From contig NC_081411.1 in NCBI RefSeq assembly GCF_030272615.1, positions 182,860,977 through 182,924,976 on the forward strand: DNA of 64,000 nt, read 5' to 3'. Below the pieces are notes generated by a model that worked only from the letters and a program-made list of their open reading frames with translations, was not told the origin of the DNA and ran no database searches. This document shows, piece by piece, positions 22,721-34,630 of this stretch. Source of the stretch: Cryptomeria japonica. Lineage: Eukaryota > Streptophyta > Pinopsida > Cupressales > Cupressaceae. A program made the position numbers and the translations under genes. Position 1 is the stretch's first letter; each line of letters opens with the position of its first letter.

Positions 22721-23620
22721 ACTATTCAATGCGAGAGGTTGAGCTTTTAGGTTGAAACCTCTGCAACTCAAAGTCAAGGATTGAGAGGCATCCATTCCAT
22801 CAAATTTGTACAAGGCTTCATCCTTTATGATGTTGGGGCCTTTTATTTGTGAGATTCCATCCTTAATGTACTCATTCATAACCATTTAACTTTACTAATA
22901 GATAAGATTCTATTGATTATGAAAAATTAGATATTTATAAATAAAAAGTATTTAGCTTGAAATTTGATAAAAGCTATGTTTTTTAAAATTTTATCCCTTG
23001 ATTGGTTAATTTATCAATATTTTTGTTATATTAAGTAAATTTTTCACAATTAGTAAAAATATTGTTTGATATTTAGATTTATTTCTGTGTGTGGAATTGA
23101 TCTTTGCAAATATCTTATTTGAATCCAATATATAGATTTAACGATTTCTAGGAGATCTAGAGAGAATTTTAACTATTTAATATGGGAGCATGAGATTTTA
23201 GGTTGAAACCCCTTCCACTAAATGCTAAAGAGTGAGAGCAATCCATTCAATCAAATTTGTCCAAGACTTCATCATTAATGATATTGGGGTCTTTCACATG
23301 GGAGAGTTGATCCCTCATCAACTCACCCATAACCATTCAACTTCACTAGTGAATAAAAGGTCAAGTGATTAGGAAAAAATACATATATTAATAAAAGGTA
23401 ATTAGCTTGAAATTTGATAAATCTACCTTTCTTAAGATTTTATCATTTGATTAGTTAGTTTGTCAAGATTTTTGTTATATTAAATAAAATTTTCACATTT
23501 AGTAAAAAAATTGTTTGTTGTTTGGATTCAATTGTGTGTGCCTATGTGAAATTGATCTTTGCAAGTATGTATTTGAATCCAATATATAGATTTGACTTTT
23601 TCTAAGAGAACTAAACTACA
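22721..23620. repeat. Tandem duplication, about 451-bp unit
   Basis: 22721-23171 and 23172-23620 align throughout. Shared blocks include TTAGCTTGAAATTTGATAAA, TTTTTGTTATATTAA, GAAATTGATCTTTGCAA / GGAATTGATCTTTGCAA, and TTTGAATCCAATATATAGAT. No coding content was seen. The two copies have drifted substantially, so the duplication is not recent. Confidence 0.85.
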
Positions 23621-23792
23621 TTAATGTTTTGGTCAAAAACTTCTTTACTTTATATATAACTTAGGTTTGAAGAGGGTGGTGGCAATAGACACCATTGAAA
23701 AGCTTTCTAGGAAAGTGTTTCTCCCTTTGGTAAAATTCCTAGATAGACTAATCTAATGGTTTTGGAAGGAGGATAATAAATAACACAAAACC

Positions 23793-25774
23793 ATCCAGTA
23801 ATATCTTAATATTTTTTATAAGGGTAAAACAAGTTTTGAGGGGTCTAGAAACCCCTTACAAGAAAATTTTGTTAGGATCTTAAATGCACATATATGACAC
23901 TACTAAACTATAAGACATAGATTAACAATATCCAAAGAATGGTTATACATAAATAGTCTTACAGAATTTAAGTCATAATAAACCGACTCTTACAACAAGA
24001 CCTTGGGAATTACCAAGCTCCCAAACCTATAGGTCTAGTAACATAAATATATTACATTGCAAATAAGTCAGATTAATTGGTTTTGCAAAGGCTCCCAAAA
24101 CCTACAAATCTAGTAACATAAATGTATTACATTACAAAGAAGATAGATTAATGGGTTTTTTAAAGGTTCTCATAACCTTTTCCTGATGTAGAAGCATATC
24201 CCCATCAATGGCCATAAGCCAAACTCCGCCTTGATCTACACCTCAATGGGTGGAAAAAGACAACACAAACAAGTAAGGGCAATAACAACTCCCTTATAGA
24301 AAAAGTCCTAAGAAGACTCCTTGTAGCAACTTCCTAGAAAGAGCAGCATCAACCCCTAAAAGCAACACCCAATCTTCCTTGCCCAATAGTCTCCACCTCC
24401 ATAGAAGAGAACACCACCTCAATAGGGTAGGCAAAAAAGGAGTCCAACATAAAATGAAATAAACTATCCACCTCTCCCACAAGACTAGTCTCCACCTCAA
24501 TAGGAAACCTCTCTACCTCAATAGAAAATCCTAAAGAGAGATAAGGGTAAAAACAATCATGGGCTCTAACCTAAAAAGTAGTTACCTCAACAAAAAGATC
24601 CCTCTCAATATCCACAAAAGCATATCCTACCATCATATCCTCCACCTCAATAGGAGAATCAAGGATAGAATCTAAAAGATAGGCAAGGATGAACCCCTTA
24701 CAATAGTTCTATTTCTTAGAAGTAAGGGAGAACAAGGGTCCAAACAACTAGACATAAGAAGCTTGCAAGAAAGCTTCCAAGAAATCAACCAAAAACATAA
24801 GAGTCTAGAAGGAAAACTGCCATTCAACAAAATAACCAAGGAACACCCCTAACTAAAAAACAACCATTCACAAAAACTACCCCATAAAAATAGGGGCCCA
24901 AAGTAAAGAACAAGAGAGGACCACACACACTCTACCTACTGCTTCTCTACGACTATCAAGGAAAAACAAAGGGTACACAACCCCAAACTTTGGAAAGCAA
25001 ACAACGATTCCAACACAAAAACTAAGAATGAGAAAAGAAAGTCTCCATAGCAGAGTCCCCTTAGGACAATGCAAACTCTAAAGAGACCAGAACAAAGCCA
25101 TGGATAGGTGGAAATGACCCTCGAACAAGAAAACCAAAGCCAATTGTTGCATAGGGGCCACACTCCTCTTGGACCATAACACTCCTCTCAAACCAGAACA
25201 GTTCCTCCATAGGAAAAACTTAAATAATGACAACTGCTTGAAATCGAGAGAAGAACAAAACAAAATCTCCTTCACGAGTGAATGTAGGGCCACAAGACCC
25301 AAAACCAAAAGCCAACCACTCATCAGCAAAGACCAAGCACTAGGGAAAAAAGAAGAGAAGAACCACAACAATAATGACTTCAACATCCTCAACTCTTTCG
25401 CTAAACTCAGAACGTGCAGCAACATCCTTCCCCTTACCATCAACCAGACACCAACTGCCACTCCTTCCATCCAGAGAAAAAGGGATTTGAGCACCGAATA
25501 AAGGACAAGCAAAAAATCCACCCCTCATCACACGAGCAAAAGAAGGCACAAAGGATACCTCAACACCCAAAACAGGAGCATTTGAGACCGCAAACAACAC
25601 CACAAACCTCTCACGACAAGAGCCACCACACACAAGGTGCAAAGAAAAAAACAGAGGCGAAAAAAGGAAAATCAAAATGGGCCGAGATAGCCCAACCTGT
25701 AACGAATCCATCCATCTCTGAATCCGCACCACCATTGGCTTCACAATCACAATCAACATTAAGATATTACAGGG
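23793..25774. repeat. Segment with imperfect terminal inverted repeats, unknown type
   Basis: CCAGTAATATCTTAATATT (from 23795) is met in inverse as CCTGTAATATCTTAATGTT (from 25773), 17 of 19 bases alike with a 13-base exact core. The interior is richer in G+C than its surroundings and carries overlapping open frames on both strands (for example 25340-25759 minus and 25414-25782 plus), none recognised. An imperfect 77-bp tandem repeat lies at about 24030-24185. No target duplication was found outside the inverted ends. It could be a decayed non-autonomous DNA transposon or a chance inverted match. Confidence 0.35.
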
Positions 25775-26744
25775 CTTTCTGATTGGTTATTTGTTCTTTT
25801 TTTTAATTAAGGCCATCTATTACTTATTTCACAATTTTTGCCATTTACTAAGCCCACATATGTAGACTATTTGACACGGCACTATTTCTTATTTTAAAGA
25901 TTTTAATTTCTGCTCTACTTTATCTTTCAATTTGGAATTTATTATATAAAATCCGGTTTTAGGTAGGTATCTTATTTGATATGGTATTTCTTATTTTAAT
26001 TTTTTTAATTTGTCTTATATATTTCTCTTTATCTTTCATATTACAATTTATTATATTATTTTTAGTCTTACAAATTTCATTCATATTTCAATAATAGTAT
26101 TTTTATTTTGCAAAAGTTTATTTTTTTATTTTTGTGATAGTGAAATTTACATGTATTTTATTTAATTTTAATGTTTATTTTGAAAAAATATTTGTTACAT
26201 ATATCAATAAATAGTATTAATCTAGTATAGAGTTGGACTCATTCTCTTAATTTCTCCTCTACGTTATCTTCCAATTTGGAATTTATTATATAAAATTTAG
26301 TTTTAGGTAGGTATCTTATTTGATATGGTAGTATTTCTTATTTTAATTTTCTTTTTTAATATGTCTTATACATTTCTCTTTATCTTATTTGAATAATAAT
26401 ATTTTTAATTTGAAAAACTTTTTTATTTTATTATTGTGATAGTGAAATTTACATATATTTTATTTAATTTTTATATTTACTTTGAAAAAATATTTGATAC
26501 ACATATCAATTAATAGTATAATCTTGTATAGAATGGGACTCATTTACTTAATCTTTCATCCATCCATATATTTTTCCTTATATACTTAGTTTATCTATAG
26601 TCTTATACATAGAGTTATACATATTCATCTTAAATTCATATAATTATTACATTTCCACATATACCTACAACCATTTATATGTGTATGATCATGATTTGAC
26701 AAATTTTCACAATATTTTTCACCTTTCCTTTAAAATTAAAAAAT
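25775..26744. repeat. AT-rich DNA with a 343-bp tandem duplication
   Basis: 25911-26253 and 26254-26590 are two diverged copies of one unit. Both contain CAATTTGGAATTTATTATAT, TTTTAGGTAGGTATCTTATT, TTGTGATAGTGAAATTTACAT and the block ending in TAGTAT-AATCT-GTATAGA. No gene was seen. It ends at the target duplication of the LARD. Confidence 0.82.
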
Positions 26745-26749
26745 AATAG

Positions 26750-29700
26750 TGTAATGCCCACCCAAAACTACCATAGAGAAAATAACTAAACTAACTAACA
26801 AACAGACATTTTTTTTTTTAAGAACATCTATTAATGCAACATAGTAAACTAACATAACTTCAAACCATAGATCAACTTCACAAGAATACATAGAACATAA
26901 TAATGATAACCATAACCTCTTACAACACATGTGGAAATAACATTATAGCAATTAGCATCTCAATGCATCCCTATACTCATTCATCCATTCATCTATTCAT
27001 TCATTCCCTAGGGTACTTTAACATGATTAATTACTATCAATAACACATAACACATCAATATCATAATACCATTAACATTTGTTATAAAAATTACATTATT
27101 ATCTCTCTCATCGTGAGAATCATGATTTTTCAAACACTTATCCTATCATATTCCCATTAGCTCTCAGAGTTCATTTTAAAACACCAATTCCAAGTCTTCC
27201 TAATTCCCCATCTCTTCATTAACCATCTAATTCATTATGAATCCAAATAGCACTATCAAAATATAAGAAATTGTAATTCTTTTCCTTTCTTAGTTTCATC
27301 ATACATACCATCAAGATAACATATACACAATCATAGAAAAGTCTATAAAACAAATTCTAGATACTTTTGAATGAGATTACTTATAATAAGATTATCTAGA
27401 AAAGCACCATATCTACAATAAGGATACACATAGCTCAAGATTTCAAATCTTACTCCATATAGATCTCTATCACTTTTCTACGTGATGAACATTCTAGCAT
27501 GTATCATATAATTAATACAACATCCTATTCCATTACAAGATCATAACCTCGACTACCTCATCATCATGTCCTATTACATAAGAATCTATGGTACAAGTAA
27601 ATAATATCTTTTATTTTCCAATGTCATCATGATTCAATATACTATCTCAATGCATAGAAATTAACTCTTCATAAAGAAGAATCATAGAGTCCATATAAAT
27701 ATACAAATGCTCCTTCCTCTCCATATTCCAAAGATAACTAACATTAAGGATTACTAACCTTCAAATCAATGCATACATGATCATTAACACATACACAAGA
27801 TAATCCAATCATATCACTAAATCATTTAATTCCCTTCTAATCTAAAATTACATACACATTGAATATCCATTTACAGTGATCCTATCCAAGATATCTCATT
27901 CTGAAATCAACCTACTACAAGTCCTAATACATATGTTCACAAGATATTAATTACATAGTTTTCTTTAATATTACATCTTTCTCAAGATACAAAAATACAT
28001 TATATCAATTCCAATTACATATCAGGCACTTCACATCATCAGGCTAATCATAAATCAATAAACTCCTAGAGGCATAATCAAAAAGAGGCATAATGATAAT
28101 GGACACATGTAAGGAAGAGTATCATCACATGCTAGCCTCATGTGGAATCCACCTCAACCTTGGAGCCAAACAAGGGAGTTTGATCTACCCCTCTTCCCAA
28201 TCATATATTTCAAAATCATCTATGTGGGATCTGTCATCCCAAAATCATCTCCCTGGGATTTGCCATGGAGCACACAACACATATTCATTATCTTTATTAA
28301 GTGAATCCTATTTACCCAAACCCACTAATAAATTATTATGGTTATCACTTGCAATTAAACATAAACTCTTAATGTGGTCCCATGATAGGTCTAGACCCTA
28401 AGAATCCTCTCTAGGAACCTCTTAGGATCCTATTGCTCATAACCTTCATCCTACACATGCAAGAGGCCACTCTCCAGACCATGGGCCATAACCTTGGGGT
28501 AAAACATGCATCAAAATATTATTAAAATATCATCAAGGCTCACAAATTACATAGGCACAATCACAACATCACTAACACAAATTGAAGCATAATATAAGCC
28601 ATACATCCAAAATGCAAGCACAAGCCTTCACCAAAGAAACAGATCAATGATCCAAAGCGCATACATGAGTTAAAAATCTAATCCAAAATAATTTATAATC
28701 CTATACAATGAGGAAACAATGTCCCACTGGAACTCACATAAACATTCCTCAACAATGCGGCATTCTTCTTCCTGGTAGAGCAAAACAACATAAGAACAAT
28801 ATCCTTAATGGTGAGGCACAAATCCTCTCACTGAATCATAAAACCAACATAGATAAATCAATATTACATCATAAAAACCTTTCGGGAACTCTATTCAATC
28901 ATAAAATGCCTCTGGTAAATGCACAAAAATCGAAAAGGAGACTCACCTGGGTAAAACCATCAAAACTAGCAACTTCAGGCAGAATGTCATACTAAAAACC
29001 CACACTAGCATTCCTAGGAGATATTTTAGCTCTCCCAAGCCATATTTTGGCATTTTGGGGTCTTGTTTTGGTGTTTTGGGGCCAAATATTAGCGTTTATA
29101 GTCTAGAATGCATAAATCATTAAAAACGAACAAATTTGATATGGAAACTTGCGAGAATTGCAAAGGGACTCTCAATTTGGCCAAAATATATTCCTATAAG
29201 ATGTGTAAGGTTTAAATAACATTAATAAAACACATGAACAAGATATTATGAACATTCAAAGAGAGACTTACATCAATATCCACCCACAAACGCACTTAGA
29301 AGTGTACAAAGCTTCACCAAATTCACACAACAACTCAGGGAGATGTAATAAGATAAAGATAGGTAAAAAGAAACATTGAAAAGGAATTCTAATACCCAAG
29401 CATTACTAAAGACAACTATAAAATAAATAAATCAAGAAAATACAAATCTCAAGACTTCCTGAAACCAACTCTCGACAAGCCACGTACCACATTCTTACAA
29501 ATACATACAGACACTTGAGGAAATGCAGAAACTCATCAGGGAGAAACATAAAAAAAATCCAAAAATCTTATTAAACTCGATCCAAATCACAAGGGAGAGG
29601 AAACAAGAATCTAATAAGGGAAAATGCAGAATATGCATTTCCAGCAACACACATCATTTCCAAAATTTTCCATATTTCACATACATATCAATCATTCATA

Positions 29701-31216
29701 AATTCCTCCCAAAAACCCATATTGAAATATTTAAACACCAAAATAATTTCCTCAAAAATAATCTTTCAACATTCACAATGAAGACATTCTTTTGAAAAAC
29801 AAATTGCAAAGTAAAAATGAAGCTACAACCTGGAAATCGCAAGCAAAGTAGAACCAATTGATGAAGAAGAATCCAAAATCCAGCGACTCCAATCCTAAAT
29901 CTTCAAATCAACTCCAGCAATCCACTTCAAAGATTTAATTGCAAAATTTGGAGAGATGCCAACCTCGACAACGCACAAGGAAAACCATTAAATAGAAATT
30001 AAACTCTAAATTATAGAAATCCACTGACCAATCAGAAAATTCCATAAAACCATATATTATACCTACCATGCGTGAAAACAAGGTAAGTATTATTTAACAA
30101 TATTATTTACTTACCTGAATCAAAATCAACCAATAGAAATAAGGGGTAGGTATCTATATAACATAGCCAATTATACAAATAAAATAATATTATACTATAA
30201 ACATTAGTAACAAATAATAAGTCAATCCCAATAATAATTAAATAAGAAAAAACTTATATAAATAGAAACTCAATATTAAATATAAAATCAAATCAACAAT
30301 AAAGCATTAATCAATAATTAATTCTCTAAATCATAAATAATAAATAAATAACCATTAAACAATAAATAATTAACAAACCAATAAAGAATTAATAAAAAAT
30401 TAAATAAATCAATCAAATAAATCAAACTCAATTAAACAAATATAAAATCTCAACAATATATAAATATAACCAATCAATTAAATAATAAAGAAACCAACTA
30501 AATAAATAGCCACTCTATATGATAAACTAATCCAAACATTAATAAATTATATAAATCTGATATTTATTAAATAATAACCACACAACCACATCACCTCAAG
30601 AGACTTGAAAAAAGGGTCAAACATGGACACAAAACCCTAACCACCAACTTATGCCACAACACAACTAACAAGGTGAGAAACTAAGCCTAGAGTGTAAGAG
30701 GGAAGTTGATGCCATCTCCGTCAACTTGAAAATGGGATATCACACGCTCAAACCTGTGAAACAAGGCGGAGTCGATGTTAGGTACCTACAAACCTGCAAC
30801 CACCACTAAACATGATAAAACATATATACAACATATATACATCATTAATGATTAGGCAAGTGATAGAGAATTACAACGTCATATCATGCTCACAATGAGT
30901 GGTATGACATCATGTCTACTGATGAAGACACTAGAAGACACTCGTAAATATCATAACATCAATTCAAACATCACAATCATAGAGTAGGGTTAGAATAATC
31001 GTAATGCCATCAAAATCCCATGAGCAATATGGTCCTTCATAAATAATGAACACATATAAATCATCAAATATAGATCCATCTTAATATCTAATTCAATTAT
31101 GAAATAGGGTTAGTATATAGCATGATACCAACAAATCATAATTAAGTAGACTAAGCTAGATCAATATAATCCTCTGATGTATAGGAAGCCAAGATAAGTC
31201 ATGGAGGGGCACTAAA
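26750..31216 (-). repeat. LARD 3' LTR (left copy), 4467 bp
   Basis: Aligns with 34631-39238 from end to end except for gaps. The larger gap is about 240 bp present only in the other copy (about 35930-36175). A strongly A-rich AATAAATAAATAA-like part lies at about 30200-30560 in both. Hand comparison of the first 160 bases shows about one difference in ten. Open frames inside are short and not conserved. Confidence 0.88.
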
Positions 31217-31236
31217 TCCTCCCCCCCTTGGGTTCA
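31217..31236 (-). promoter_or_regulatory. LARD polypurine tract
   Basis: The minus strand reads AACCCAAGGGGGGGAGGA next to the 3' LTR start. It is strongly purine-rich and at the expected place. Confidence 0.8.
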
Positions 31237-34200
31237 ACTTACTCCTGGAAGTTGTCAAGGGTTAAGTTCAAAACATGTTCACATTAATCCAAAACTTCTT
31301 AATTCAATCATTTTCTAGTTCAAAATCAGATAATGACAACAAAAGTTTCCTTACTAAACTTCAATTATTCAAGTGAATGCATCACAAAAGAGATAAAACA
31401 AGTTACCAAACTATTACTAGTTACAATAAGTATGCTAAATTATTAAAATATCTTCAAGAGATCCTTATTTAATTACATTTTGCAATACTACAATTATAAT
31501 ATTTTTCATCGGGTTAACATCTATGAGCAAAAATCACAATGACTCACACTATTTCAAGCATGGAAACACTTCTTTAACATCTAGTTGCATGAAATTAAGA
31601 AGAAAAATATACATTTTACACAATACTTTACACAAACACATTCTTATATTATTTAAGAAGTCACATGTCATACACCTATATGAGGAAAATTTGAATAAAC
31701 TTCCTTCAAGACTAAGTAGGATCAAAAGAATCTCACAATTACTAGAAATTTATATCCTATAAAAAACAAAATTTATAGTATATAAACTTCTCAATCTCTT
31801 CCACGCTTCCTCTATGTTACTCTGATACAAACATTCAATGCATCTTTCGTTCAATAAAATTATTCAAGGAACTCTAATCCATTAATTATGCATGATATAT
31901 ATATATATAGAGAGAGAGAGAGAAGCACTCATTGAAGGTATGAAATCAATAGTTGTTTTGCATTTAACTATTTCATATATTACAAAATTCTCAAATCCAA
32001 ATGCACTTCTCTCTAATATTTCATCTCATTTAACATATTTTATTTACTCATATGATACTAATATTATCTAATTGTTCTCTAAATCTAGTGCACTTCTTTG
32101 CAGTGTCCTCCCTTACACACACTATCAAGGTTCGAAATGAATATGACAGAGACACTTCTTCACATTAAATGAGGGCCCACAATTCACAATGTACAGAACG
32201 ACCACTATCAACAATGACACAAGAGAAAGTCCAAAAAGAAAAAGATCATCAACTCCAACATTAAATCACAAAAAAATTTAGCGAAATCAATCAAGGAATA
32301 TAGCATGACAAGTGCCACCACATAGAAAAAAATAGATGAAAGAAGAATTACAGAAGTCTAAAAAATAAATTAGCTCTAACGATGCTATCACAAATCACAA
32401 AATAACTCAAGGAAAATAGCCAACTTATCTAAATCTACATCATGAGGTGACCAATATCAATCACACCAAAGGGAGTAACTGCTACACATCACTTGAGGGT
32501 ACAACACCCTGAATGTGTTATAAAGTGTGTGCCAGACATTTAAAACCATAAGTTTATTTATATATCTATATTCATTTTATCATTTTGTTGTAATCTAATG
32601 TTTTACAAAACTCTAGGCAAGTATCTTTCATGAAGGAAGACATATGCATGGTGGAAATAAAGTGTTTCATACACACAAGGAATAGACTAATGACATGATT
32701 AATATTCAAGATATCCTATCAATGAAATTACCACATTTACCAAATTACAGTAAAAATAAATATCTAATTCTCAACTGATCACTCGATGTTATGCTACAAT
32801 ACTCACCATTACCCTTAATGCACAATAAATAGAAAACAGATGATAACAATAGTCTACATGATATCATTAAACATTTTAATCAATCATATACTCACACAAG
32901 AAAATTTTCTCATAAGAAATGGATCTCATTACTTAATCTCCAAATAAAATTTAATACCAAACATGATTACTCAGGTACCTTATCTCCTATGATCATTTCC
33001 TTAACACACCATTAACCAGATAATTTATCTATATTGCATACAACTAAACATCATAGCCTTACTTGCAACCACTTATTTTCATTTACACTTAATTTTCACA
33101 TAAATTCAAATACATGCATACATACTTTATTATATTCAACTCATTTTCCATCAACCCTTAACAATATTCCTTTGTAAACTAAATATTCCAAGTATTCCAA
33201 TAGAAATTGTCATTAAGGAACATATTGCAACATCATACCATTCATTATCAATTCATCCTACTGAATTTCATTAATCTATCACTTCCCTAAAATTTGAACA
33301 AGGTATGGAGATAACATCTTTTCTTAATATATCCATATAATCAAACATTAAATTTCTTTTAATCCACACATCTCCTTTACAAACCTAAGACTTTTATCTA
33401 CCAAACCAAGTAGGAACATAATGATATAAATTCTAAATTTCACTATACTATTCATGCAATGCATCAATTTTACTTCATTCCAAATATAAATATTTTAACA
33501 TGATCTTTTAATCTATTACTTAATGAAGCTTCCTACATTTTCATGGAAAAGATATTCTATCTAACTAATTCTTCCTCTAAACAAAAATCATGGATGTCAT
33601 ACATAAATTTCTATCTTCAATACAAATTTATTCCATCCTAGCTTCTCTTTTAGTGTACTCAAAATCATATTCATCAGTGAGTATTCAATGCTTCTACTTA
33701 ATCTTAAGAAACTTTTAAGCTCTATGAATGTTTTACCCAAATAGAGAGAAGAGGGAGGAAAGCATTTCCAATAATTAGTATATGCACACAAAAATTATAT
33801 TTATGGACAGTTTGAATTTTCCTAGGCATGGTGTATTTATTGTACTATGCAGCTACTTACATTATTCTATAAAATATGCAAGTTCAACCTTCCACGAAAT
33901 CTCCTAGCATTACAAATGCAACTAGAACCTCAAATTCTTATTGAATATTATTATTTATTCAAAGTATCTTTTCTTACTTGCAATATTACACACATATACA
34001 CATATATACAAACACACAAAAATTATATTTGATACCCATACATCACCAGTTAATTCTTTACATTTTACAAAGAAGGATAAGGGAAGGAGAAGGACATTGT
34101 TTGAGATACTATTTACTATCTGCTGATGCGTCTTATGTAAATTCTTCAATTTTCACATCATGATCTACAATAAATCACTCTTATATGCATAATGCAAACA

Positions 34201-34611
34201 TTTCATCTTTCTTCTCCTGATAAAATCGATGTAACAAGTTAATCTTATAAACATAGCATCCATTAAATGAATACACAATTTTCTCTCACTCTATAACATA
34301 ATCATCTATATTGTAAAAACAACTCTTATCATATAGATAAGGACTTGAAATCACAAGAAAGATCGCCTATAATCATATAAATTTAACTCGCATCCAGGAG
34401 GCATGCATAAGAAATGACTACATAAATTGCCCACAATTATGATTTCTAAAGGACTTAGGAAGAGGATACAGAGCATATATATCTTAAAATTTGTAGGGTT
34501 TTAAATGTTTTTTTCCATCACCATTCTAATAAATAGTTAGAATCAAAAGAAAATTATAACATGCCACACAAGACTAAGAGTAACCTTAACCAAATATCCC
34601 AGTGTTTGTAA
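31237..34611 (-). other. LARD internal domain, non-coding
   Basis: About 3.4 kb without a coding block on either strand that I can assign. It contains a simple-sequence run at 31894-31923: (AT)n passing into (AG)n. In LARDs elsewhere the core is non-coding but conserved between copies and thought to fold for packaging. Conservation cannot be judged from one copy. Confidence 0.7.
31894..31923. repeat. Compound microsatellite (AT)n(AG)n
   Basis: Directly read: alternating AT for about 16 bases, then alternating AG for about 14. Confidence 0.95.
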
Positions 34612-34630
34612 CATGGGCTCTGATACTAGA
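34612..34630 (-). promoter_or_regulatory. LARD primer binding site (initiator Met tRNA)
   Basis: The minus strand reads TCTAGTATCAGAGCCCATG right after the LTR end. This is TGGTATCAGAGCC with one transition. Confidence 0.85.

Noticed and set aside
24294-25163. Minus-strand Cys/Trp/Leu-rich open frames
   Set aside because: Composition-driven, no membrane protein family recognised and no start context.
25340-25782. Overlapping open frames on both strands (139 and 122 codons)
   Set aside because: No recognised motif, and low stop frequency follows from local base composition. Could be part of an unknown repeat.
28093-29795. Several open frames of about 90-100 codons in the left LARD LTR
   Set aside because: Broken in the right LTR, no motifs, A-rich composition.
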